Source of the DNA: Verrucomicrobiota bacterium
GTDB lineage: Bacteria > Verrucomicrobiota > Verrucomicrobiia > Opitutales > UBA953
DNA: 6,802 bases
Direction: 5' to 3'
Assembly: GCA_005798925.1 (NCBI GenBank)
Contig: SYID01000200.1
Location: forward strand, 1 to 6,802
Of this stretch, positions 1-4,955 are shown piece after piece; the first letter of the stretch is position 1, and each line of letters starts with the position of its first letter. Made by a program: the position numbers and the translations under genes. The notes under the pieces were generated by a model. That model saw only the letters and a program-made list of their open reading frames with translations. It was not told where the DNA came from and did no database searches.

Positions 1-587
1 AGCAGGACCGCGAGGGACACCACTCCGACCATCAAGGCGCCCGGATCCAAGTCGAACAAGGAGGAGAAGAGCTCCGAAATGGTGTTCTTGCCGTCGGCCT
101 GGAGGAAGCCCATGTCGCCCTCCGGATCCGCGTCATGGCCGACCATGTGGGGGATCTGCTTGAGGATGAGAATCAGGCCGATGGCGGCGAGCAAGCCCTT
201 GATGACGCTCGAGGGGAAGAAGGCCGCGATGAAGCCGGCACGCAACGCGCCGAGCAGGACCTGGATCGCGCCGGCGAGGATCACGGCCACGAGAAAGGCC
301 TCGTAAGATCCGAGCACCGCCACCTGCCCCAGGACCACGGCCACCAGTCCGGCCGCGGGGCCGCTGACGCTGGTGTGCGATCCGCTCAGCCATGAGACCA
401 GCAGGCCGCCCACCACGCCGCTGACGATGCCCGCCACCATCGGCGCGCCCGAAGCCAGCGCGATGCCGAGGCATAAAGGCAACGCGACCAGGAACACGAC
501 CAGGCCGGCGGCGAGGTCCTTGGTCAAGGAGTTCAAGGCCCCGGCGGGAGCCGGCGGCGTCGACGTGGGGACGGTGGTATCAGACAT
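1..587 (-). CDS. SulP-family inorganic anion transporter, N-terminal part (cut by window edge)
   Basis: This inner-membrane permease probably imports an anion such as sulfate or bicarbonate. The visible 195 codons start at ATG 587. A short Pro/Thr/Ser-rich cytoplasmic tail (residues 2-17) is followed by closely packed hydrophobic helices. Seen signatures are LTKDLAAGLVVFLVALPLCLGIALASG (given here as residues 21-47), the glycine-rich stretch around 53-63, SGSHTSVSGPAAGL near 68-81, and SSVIKGLLAAIGLILILKQIP further on, followed by a His/Asp-rich loop. These match the SulP membrane domain; the KGLLAAIG...LKQIPH region resembles the branch often called bicarbonate transporters, some of which carry a carbonic anhydrase domain. 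Substrate cannot be read from this part, and the C-terminal half (with or without a STAS domain) lies outside. The gene diverges from the DUF486 gene at 707. No Shine-Dalgarno sequence precedes the start. Family call is firm; substrate is inference. Confidence 0.88.
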   Translation of the reverse strand, partial: MSDTTVPTSTPPAPAGALNSLTKDLAAGLVVFLVALPLCLGIALASGAPMVAGIVSGVVGGLLVSWLSGSHTSVSGPAAGLVAVVLGQVAVLGSYEAFLVAVILAGAIQVLLGALRAGFIAAFFPSSVIKGLLAAIGLILILKQIPHMVGHDADPEGDMGFLQADGKNTISELFSSLFDLDPGALMVGVVSLAVL

Positions 588-601
588 GGGGTATGCGGCC
601 C

Positions 602-630
602 ATAGTTGATACGCTCTCGCCCTGGTTCAA
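602..630 (-). promoter_or_regulatory. Possible sigma70-type promoter for the SulP gene
   Basis: On the minus strand TTGAAC (625-630) is separated by 17 bp from AACTAT (602-607). The -35 box is good. The -10 box is weak, with only the key A2, A5 and T6 positions matching. The predicted transcription start would fall about 8 nt before the ATG at 587, giving a very short leader. This is the only plausible hexamer pair I see in the 119-bp divergent gap. Confidence 0.3.
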
Positions 631-706
631 GTCTGACCGCACGCGGACCCAAGGCATTTATTGCTAACATTCCGTGACGGCTCAGTGTCATTTCCGCTTT
701 CCCCAG

Positions 707-1075
707 ATGCGCCCCGAACTATTGAAACCCGCCCTGCTCACCCTCGGCCTGCTTTGCCTCTCGAACGTCTTCATGACCTTCGCCTGGTACGGCCACCTGC
801 GTACGATGCCGCAGAGCCCATGGTGGACGGCGGCCTTGGTCAGCTGGTCCATCGCCCTGGGCGAATACCTGATCATGGTGCCGGCCAACCGGATCGGGCA
901 TGCCGGCGGACTCTCCGGGGCGCAGCTCAAGATCCTGCAGGAGTGCGTCACGCTCGCCGTCTTCGTGCCGTTCATGCTGCTCTTCCTCGGGGAGAAATGG
1001 AAATGGGACTACTTCTGGGCGTTTTGCTGCCTGCTGGGGGCGGTCTTCTTCATTTTCCGGCCCGACAAGGGTTGA
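707..1075 (+). CDS. DUF486 / DMT-superfamily small membrane protein
   Basis: This 122-residue integral membrane protein belongs to the DUF486 family (Pfam DMT_6), a single-unit, four-helix relative of drug/metabolite transporters. No substrate is established for the family. Helices are expected near residues 8-28, 41-60, 77-94 and 103-117. Family-typical stretches are visible: SNVFMTFAWYGHL (19-31), E53-Y54 with PANRIG (59-64), QLKILQE (73-79), and W100-D-Y-F-W-A-F followed by LLGAVFFIFRP at the end. The length is normal for the family. A GTG at 674 would add 11 residues (TAQCHFRFPQ and neighbours) not expected in the family, so ATG 707 is preferred. No Shine-Dalgarno sequence precedes either start. 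The gene is first in a plus-strand series; its stop overlaps the putative -35 box of the next gene. Family confident, function unknown. Confidence 0.9.
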   Translation: MRPELLKPALLTLGLLCLSNVFMTFAWYGHLRTMPQSPWWTAALVSWSIALGEYLIMVPANRIGHAGGLSGAQLKILQECVTLAVFVPFMLLFLGEKWKWDYFWAFCCLLGAVFFIFRPDKG

Positions 1076-1102
1076 AACTCCCTCCGGCCAGCGGTGTATT
1101 AT
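1072..1102 (+). promoter_or_regulatory. Putative promoter giving a leaderless mRNA
   Basis: TTGAAA (1072-1077, five of six consensus bases) and TATTAT (1097-1102, five of six) are separated by 19 bp, slightly long for sigma70. The -35 box overlaps the stop codon of the DUF486 gene. Transcription starting 7-8 nt after the -10 box would begin at, or one base before, the A of the ATG at 1110. No Shine-Dalgarno motif is present, so a leaderless message fits. A 5-bp inverted repeat, ATCTC (1101-1105) with GAGAT (1112-1116), spans the same site. Confidence 0.5.
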
Positions 1103-1109
1103 CTCTGAC

Positions 1110-1598
1110 ATGAGATTCCCCCTGCTCGTCCTGCTCTGCGCCGCGGCCGTCGCCTCCGCCGTCACCAAGAAGCCGACGCCACCGGCCCCCTCGGGCGGCA
1201 ACACGACGGCCACGACCGAGAAGAAGGCCAAAGCCGAGAAGCCGGCCGCGCCGAAGGTCGACGCCAAAGCCGAGGCCCTCGCGGAACCGGCGTCACTTAT
1301 CCCTCAGACCGTCGACGCCGCCACGCAGATGGCCCTCGACGCCGCCAAGGCCGCGCAGGCCGAAGTCGATAAGCTCGCCGCGATCGGCGGCAAGGCCACC
1401 GCCTCTCCGGGCAACGCCAAGCTCGCCGAGGCCGCCGTCGCCGTCGGCGCGGCCGCCGCCAAGGAACTGAGCAAGCCGAAGAAAGAAACCGTCGACGCGA
1501 AAGCCGACGAGAAGAAGCCCGTCGCCGAGACCCCTAAGACCGACGCGGAATCGCCCAAGACCGGGAAGAAGCCGGCCGCCAAGAGCGCCGCCAAGTAA
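1110..1598 (+). CDS. Predicted secreted Ala/Lys/Pro-rich low-complexity protein
   Basis: I do not recognise a family for this 162-residue protein. The N terminus looks like a Sec signal peptide: Arg2, a hydrophobic core at 4-14 and an A-S-A cleavage site ending at residue 17. The mature chain begins with a Pro/Thr/Lys-rich segment (18-60). It continues with an Ala-rich stretch likely to be helical (about 66-120, with regularly spaced Asp, Lys and Glu). It ends in a Lys/Pro/Glu-rich tail (121-162) resembling histone-H1-like or AlgP-like low complexity. Such sequence can bind polyanions or cell-wall polymers, but here that is only a possibility. Codon use is as GC-rich as the neighbours. The start is set by the signal peptide and the promoter at 1072-1102; a much longer upstream reading frame overlaps the DUF486 gene and is rejected. 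The next gene follows after 10 bp, so the two are probably cotranscribed. Confidence 0.72.
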   Translation: MRFPLLVLLCAAAVASAVTKKPTPPAPSGGNTTATTEKKAKAEKPAAPKVDAKAEALAEPASLIPQTVDAATQMALDAAKAAQAEVDKLAAIGGKATASPGNAKLAEAAVAVGAAAAKELSKPKKETVDAKADEKKPVAETPKTDAESPKTGKKPAAKSAAK

Positions 1599-1608
1599 GC
1601 CGCCCGCC

Positions 1609-1836
1609 ATGCGTCCTTGCCTGGCCCTGCTTTTCGTCGCCGCCGCCGCCGGCGCCGCCGAACCTGCCAAGGAAGCGGCGCCCTCCGCGCCGGCCCCGAA
1701 GCCTTTCTTCGATCCGGCGGCACCCGCGCCCACCGTCGACCCCACCTTGCCCACGCCGGAACCCACGCTCCCCGAGCCGGAGAAAAAGAAGAAGCCGGTC
1801 GTCCCTGAGCGTAAGAAGAAAGAAAAGAAGAAGTAG
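1609..1836 (+). CDS. Small predicted secreted Pro-rich protein with a lysine tail
   Basis: I do not recognise a family for this 75-residue protein. It has a short signal peptide (Arg2, hydrophobic core 5-14, A-G-A cleavage site ending at residue 16). Cys4 lies too early to be a lipobox cysteine. The mature part of about 59 residues is dominated by Pro and Ala (17-44), then by repeated P-T-x-P-E-P-type units (about 42-57: PTLPTPEPTLPEPE), and ends in a strongly basic tail (58-75) with the runs KKKK, RKKKEKKK. It starts 10 bp after the stop of the preceding secreted protein and shares its design of signal peptide, disordered body and Lys-rich end, which suggests a common operon and perhaps a common envelope role. 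No Shine-Dalgarno sequence is present. The stop is TAG. Being short and low in complexity, it could be spurious, but the signal peptide and spacing argue for a real gene. Confidence 0.58.
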   Translation: MRPCLALLFVAAAAGAAEPAKEAAPSAPAPKPFFDPAAPAPTVDPTLPTPEPTLPEPEKKKKPVVPERKKKEKKK

Positions 1837-1842
1837 GCCGGC

Positions 1843-1880
1843 GCGAGGACTGGAGGTCTCGAGGGTCTGAGGGCACGAGG
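1843..1880 (+). repeat. Degenerate GAGGAC-type repeats, left end
   Basis: The sequence runs as loosely repeated GAGGAC, GGAGGTC, GAGGGTC and GGGCACGAGG units just after the stop of the small secreted-protein gene. GCGAGGACTGGAGG (1843-1856) is matched in inverted orientation by 2311-2324 (12 of 14 bases) at the other end of the intergenic region. Confidence 0.5.
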
Positions 1881-1893
1881 AAAGCCATCGGCC

Positions 1894-1923
1894 TTGGGCG
1901 GGATGCGATGACATCGCCTCCGT
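1894..1923 (+). repeat. Palindromic 30-nt repeat, copy 1
   Basis: This copy matches 2176-2206 in the same orientation at 28 of 31 aligned positions; the differences are C/T, a one-base gap and C/A. An 18-nt core, GGGATGCGATGACATCGC, is identical. The core is a near-perfect palindrome: ten-base arms 1901-1910 and 1912-1921 around a central A, with one mismatch. It begins a 283-bp interval of inverted repeats that ends at copy 2. Confidence 0.8.
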
Positions 1924-1936
1924 CGGGATTGAGGGC

Positions 1937-1958
1937 GGACGCGATAGTGATCACGTCC
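1937..1958. repeat. Small inverted repeat with a GTGATCAC palindrome
   Basis: GGACG (1937-1941) pairs with CGTCC (1954-1958), and the 8-bp palindrome GTGATCAC lies at 1947-1954. It follows copy 1 of the palindromic repeat. It could be a hairpin or a chance palindrome. Confidence 0.35.
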
Positions 1959-1997
1959 ATGCCTCGATGCAGAGGAAGAGCTAAAGGGAGAGGCATC

Positions 1998-2118
1998 TTC
2001 AGGTCCCAGGTCTCGGCCCTCAGGTCCCTGGTCCGGGTTATCAGGTACAGGTGCGGGTACGGGACAAAATGCAGAACACCTGAACCTGGGACCCGGCTGC
2101 CGAGACCCGTGACCTGAA
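1998..2118. repeat. Imperfect inverted repeat of about 120 bp
   Basis: The outer arms 1998-2017 and 2099-2118 are complementary at 18 of 20 positions. The arms read TTCAGGTC-CC/AC-(A/G)GGTCTCGGC. Homology continues inward with gaps: CCGGGT...CAGGT..CAGGTG on the left against the reverse complement of 2078-2096. The unit is built from recurring CAGGT and CCTGGGACC words. As RNA from either strand it could form a long interrupted stem with a loop near 2055-2075. No coding signal or transposase is associated. Confidence 0.65.
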
Positions 2119-2175
2119 AATGGCCGCAGCCAATCATCCGGTCGCCGGTTTCCCTTTGAGACCTGTCTCTCTGTA

Positions 2176-2259
2176 TTGGGTAGGGATGCGATGACATCGC
2201 ATCCGTTCGCCGAGTGACGGATATAGGCAAGGTTGAGCGAGCCGCTCAACCCTACCCAA
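2176..2259. repeat. 84-bp structured palindromic element with terminal inverted repeats (contains repeat copy 2)
   Basis: The ends TTGGGTAGGG (2176-2185) and CCCTACCCAA (2250-2259) are exact 10-bp inverted repeats. Inside are a perfect palindrome with ten-base arms around one base (2184-2204), a weak 4-bp stem CCGT/ACGG (2203-2220), and a perfect 9-bp hairpin (2231-2251). The left 31 nt are copy 2 of the repeat at 1894-1923. The size and nested hairpins resemble REP/BIME-type or MITE-type intergenic elements. A structured RNA is the alternative. I know of no named family that it matches. Confidence 0.6.
2231..2251 (-). terminator. Strong hairpin downstream of ftsK, possible terminator
   Basis: GGTTGAGCG (2231-2239) and CGCTCAACC (2243-2251) form a perfect 9-bp stem with a 3-nt loop, about 105 bp beyond the ftsK stop. 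On the minus strand the hairpin is followed by TTGCCTATAT, which is only mildly T-rich, so intrinsic termination is uncertain. A second small hairpin, CTACC/GGTAG (2252-2264), abuts it. It may equally be part of the palindromic element. Confidence 0.35.
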
Positions 2260-2310
2260 GGTAGACACTCCCCCGATACTCCATACTCCCTTCAGGTCCG
2301 GCCCTCCGGC

Positions 2311-2348
2311 CCACCTGTCCTCGCGTCCTCCAGCCCTCGTGTCCTCGA
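2311..2348 (-). repeat. Degenerate GAGGAC-type repeats, right end
   Basis: On the plus strand GTCCTCG-like units recur four times (TGTCCTCG, CGTCCTC, GCCCTCG, TGTCCTCG). On the minus strand these read GAGGACACGAGGGCTGGAGG and so on. They lie immediately after the ftsK stop and are related in inverted orientation to 1843-1880. A short ATACTCC duplication (about 2274-2289) lies beside them. Confidence 0.5.
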
Positions 2349-2355
2349 TTCGACT

Positions 2356-4953
2356 CTAGTCGACGAGGATCTCGCGGGGGCTTGAGCCGTTCTCCGGACC
2401 CACGTAGCCCTTCTCGCAGAGCACGTCCATGATGCGGGCGGCGCGGTTGTAGCCGAGCTTGAGCCGGCGCTGGAGCATCGAGACGGAGGCGCGGCGCGTC
2501 TCCTTGATGATGGCCCAGCTCTGGGCCACCAGCGGATCCTCGTCGCCTTCGCCCGCCTCGCCGCCTTCGCCGCCTTCGGCGCCGTCCTTGATGGCCTTGA
2601 TGACGTCCTGGGCGAATTCCGGCTTGCCGTTCTTCTCCGAGAGGAACTCCACGATGGCGGAGACTTCCTGCTCGCCCACGAAGGCGCCTTGGACGCGGTT
2701 GAGCGTGGCGCTGCCGGGGGGCACGAAGAGCATGTCGCCGCGGCCGACGAGCGTCTCGGCGCCCCCGCGGTCCAGGATGGTGCGCGAGTCGATCTGCGAG
2801 GAGACCTTGAAGCCGATGCGCGTGGGCAGGTTGGCCTTGATGAGGCCCGTGATGACGTCGGTCGAGGGGCGCTGGGTGGCGAGCACGAGGTGGAGGCCGG
2901 CGGCGCGCGCGAGCTGGGCGATGCGCGCCACGGAGGTCTCGATGTCCTGCGCGGCGACCATCATGAGGTCGGCCATCTCGTCGATGATGCAGACGATGTA
3001 AGGCAGCTTCTCGGTCGGGATCCGCACGCCGTCGTCGACGGCCTCCTCCGCGGCGGCGGCCGCGGCGGCCAGCTCGTCGGGGCTGAGCGGAAGCTCCTCC
3101 TGCCTCGGGGCGCCGGCTTCCTTGGCGAGCTTGGCGTTGAACCCGGTGATGTTCTTCACGCCGCACTTGGCGAAGATCTTGTAGCGCTGGGACATCTCCG
3201 CGATGAGCCACTTGAGGGCGGCCGGGACGCGCTTGGGGTCCGTCTCGACGGGGATGAGCAGGTGGGGGAGGTTGTTGAAGATCTGCAGCTCGACGACCTT
3301 GGGGTCGACCATGATGAAGCGCAGGTCCTGCGGCGTGCAGCGGTAGAGCAGCGAGACGATGATGGCGTTGATGCAGACGGACTTGCCCTGGCCGGTGGCG
3401 CCGGCGATCAGCGCGTGCGGCATCTTGGCGAGGTCCTGGATGACGGGCTTGTTCGTGACGCTGTCCACGCCGAGCACGACGGGGAGCTCCATCGCGGCCT
3501 CGGCCCAGGCCTTGGATTCGATGATCTCGCGCAGGAGCACGTCCTTGCGGTTCTTGTTCGGGATCTCGATGCCGACGGTGCCCTTGCCCGGGACCGGCGC
3601 CAGGATGCGCACGGCCTCGGCCTCGAGGTTCATCGCGATGTTGTTCGAGAGGTTGGCGATCTTCTCCACGCGCACGCCCGGGGCGGGCTTGATCTCGTAA
3701 CGCGTGATCGAGGGGCCCTGCTGGATGCCGACGTCGACGCCGTTGGCGGGGTCGACCGGCACGCAGTCGACCTTGAACTGCTTCAAGGTCTCGATGAGGT
3801 CGGCGGCGCGCTTGCGGAAATCCTCCGGCGCGGCCTTGGAGCCGGCGGCGGGTTCGTTGAGCATGCGGATCTCGGGGAAGACGTAGTCGCCGCGCTTCTT
3901 GAGCACCTGGGCGGCGCCGGCCTTCTCGATCTTGTCGGGCTGGACGACGAGGACTTTGCCCGGCTTCGGGCCGAGGGGTTCCGGCGCCTTGCGGGGCGGC
4001 TTGGCCTCGGGGATTTCCTGCTCTTCTTCGTCTTCATCGACGACGGCCTTGGGCTTCTTTTCCTTGGGCGGCTCGGCGACCGGGGAGATCGAGACATTTT
4101 CGGGCTGCACCAGGCCGGCATCGTCGGCTTTCGGACCTTCACGGGGAACCTCCGCCAAGCCGGCGGCCGCCTTCGTGACCGGCTTGGCGGTCTCCTTGGG
4201 CTGGGGCGCCGCGATGGCGGCGCCGACCACTTCCTGCTGCTTACGGCGCAGCTCGGCCGCGGCGACGTCGCGGCGGCGCTGCTCCTCGGCGGCCGCGAGG
4301 GCGGCGGCCTTGCGTTCGGCGTTCCAAGCGCCGAAGGCGTCGCGCATCTCGGCGATCCACGAGGAGAGCGTGGCCTTGGGGTCGTCGGCCAGCGCGCCGA
4401 GGAGGCAGAAGCCATAAGGGAAGACGAGGAACCAGGCGCCGTAGTCGCCGAAGACGGGACGCAGCGCCGAGTCGACGAGCAGCTCGCCGAAGACGCCGCC
4501 AGGCCCGCGCGGGTCGAAGGCCACGGAGACGTCGCGCGTCGTGCCCAACCAGAGGGTCAGGATCGGCGCGAAGAGCAGCACGCAGAGCACCATCAGGGTC
4601 ACCTTGACCGGCCAGAGCGTGTGCGCGCGCTGGTTCAGGGCGAACCACGCGGCGGCGAAGAGGAAGAAAGGCTGCAGGAACGCGGCATAGCCGAAGAGGC
4701 TGAAGACGAGGACGGCGAGCGTGGCGCCGAAGGCCCCGCAGGGATTGTCGGTCGGCGTGACGTCGGAGGCCGCCGGCAGGTTGAAGGTCTGCTCGAGCCA
4801 CTGCGGGAGCAGGTTCTGGTCGGCGGCGCCGTGGAAGAGCATCGCGACGAGCAGGTAGGCGGCCCCGAGCGCGAGGAGGAGGGCGAGGAGCGGCCGGCTT
4901 TCGCTGGCCGGGCGGGCGAGCGTGGCGGTGCGTTTGCGGGCGGGAGCAGGCAT
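2356..4953 (-). CDS. ftsK: DNA translocase FtsK (SpoIIIE/FtsK family)
   Basis: FtsK is a septum-anchored, ATP-driven hexameric DNA pump that clears chromosome termini from the division plane and activates XerCD dimer resolution. The protein has 865 residues. Four membrane helices are expected near 22-40, 75-104, 115-137 and 172-190. A coiled-coil-like Ala/Glu/Arg stretch follows (about 201-245), then a disordered Pro/Glu/Lys linker (about 246-335). The alpha/beta motor spans about 355-785: Walker A GATGQGKS at 518-525, Walker B IVCIIDEMAD at 653-662 (D658, E659), and ATQRPSTDVITGLIKANLPTRI at 692-713. An acidic Gly/Glu spacer (790-806) precedes the gamma winged helix (808-865), which in known FtsKs reads polar DNA motifs; RRASVSMLQRRLKLGYNRAARIMD is typical. 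All parts are present, so it should be functional. ATG 4953 is chosen because it lies 2 bp after the HAD gene stop and the upstream 54 codons are Arg/Pro-rich and overlap that gene. There is no Shine-Dalgarno sequence; translation is probably coupled. The stop is TAG. Confidence 0.96.
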   Translation of the reverse strand: MPAPARKRTATLARPASESRPLLALLLALGAAYLLVAMLFHGAADQNLLPQWLEQTFNLPAASDVTPTDNPCGAFGATLAVLVFSLFGYAAFLQPFFLFAAAWFALNQRAHTLWPVKVTLMVLCVLLFAPILTLWLGTTRDVSVAFDPRGPGGVFGELLVDSALRPVFGDYGAWFLVFPYGFCLLGALADDPKATLSSWIAEMRDAFGAWNAERKAAALAAAEEQRRRDVAAAELRRKQQEVVGAAIAAPQPKETAKPVTKAAAGLAEVPREGPKADDAGLVQPENVSISPVAEPPKEKKPKAVVDEDEEEQEIPEAKPPRKAPEPLGPKPGKVLVVQPDKIEKAGAAQVLKKRGDYVFPEIRMLNEPAAGSKAAPEDFRKRAADLIETLKQFKVDCVPVDPANGVDVGIQQGPSITRYEIKPAPGVRVEKIANLSNNIAMNLEAEAVRILAPVPGKGTVGIEIPNKNRKDVLLREIIESKAWAEAAMELPVVLGVDSVTNKPVIQDLAKMPHALIAGATGQGKSVCINAIIVSLLYRCTPQDLRFIMVDPKVVELQIFNNLPHLLIPVETDPKRVPAALKWLIAEMSQRYKIFAKCGVKNITGFNAKLAKEAGAPRQEELPLSPDELAAAAAAAEEAVDDGVRIPTEKLPYIVCIIDEMADLMMVAAQDIETSVARIAQLARAAGLHLVLATQRPSTDVITGLIKANLPTRIGFKVSSQIDSRTILDRGGAETLVGRGDMLFVPPGSATLNRVQGAFVGEQEVSAIVEFLSEKNGKPEFAQDVIKAIKDGAEGGEGGEAGEGDEDPLVAQSWAIIKETRRASVSMLQRRLKLGYNRAARIMDVLCEKGYVGPENGSSPREILVD

Positions 4954-4955
4954 GG

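Larger units (their letters stand above)
1837..2355. other. Gene-free, repeat-rich region between convergent genes
   Basis: This 519-bp region lies between the ends of the small secreted-protein gene (plus) and ftsK (minus). Open frames cross it on both strands, but their translations are Arg/Ser/Pro-rich, without domain signatures, and run into the coding sequence of neighbours in the wrong frame. The content is instead a mosaic of short repeats and hairpins listed separately: GAGGAC-type degenerate repeats at both ends, a palindromic 30-nt direct repeat in two copies, a large imperfect inverted repeat, and an 84-bp element with terminal inverted repeats. No tRNA, rRNA, transposase fragment or classical hairpin-plus-T-run terminator was found. 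Confidence 0.75.

Noticed and set aside
1..587. Truncated SulP gene (and likewise prfA) as pseudogenes
   Set aside because: Both frames are intact up to the window edges; the truncation is due to the window and not to a mutation.
674..706. GTG at 674 as the start of the DUF486 protein
   Set aside because: The added residues precede the usual family N terminus and no ribosome-binding site supports it.
1894..2206. CRISPR-like repeats
   Set aside because: Only two copies exist, spaced 283 bp apart, with no regular spacers and no cas genes.
1293..2249. Long minus-strand frames of about 310 codons across the intergenic region and the two small secreted genes
   Set aside because: They are Arg/Ser/Gly-rich without motifs, two overlapping frames are equally open, and they cover repeat sequence. 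The plus-strand signal peptides and operon spacing are better evidence of coding.
2176..2259. tRNA-like cloverleaf
   Set aside because: The outer stem and internal hairpins superficially suggest one, but the lengths do not fit acceptor, D, anticodon and T arms, and no T-loop GTTCRANNC consensus is in the right place.
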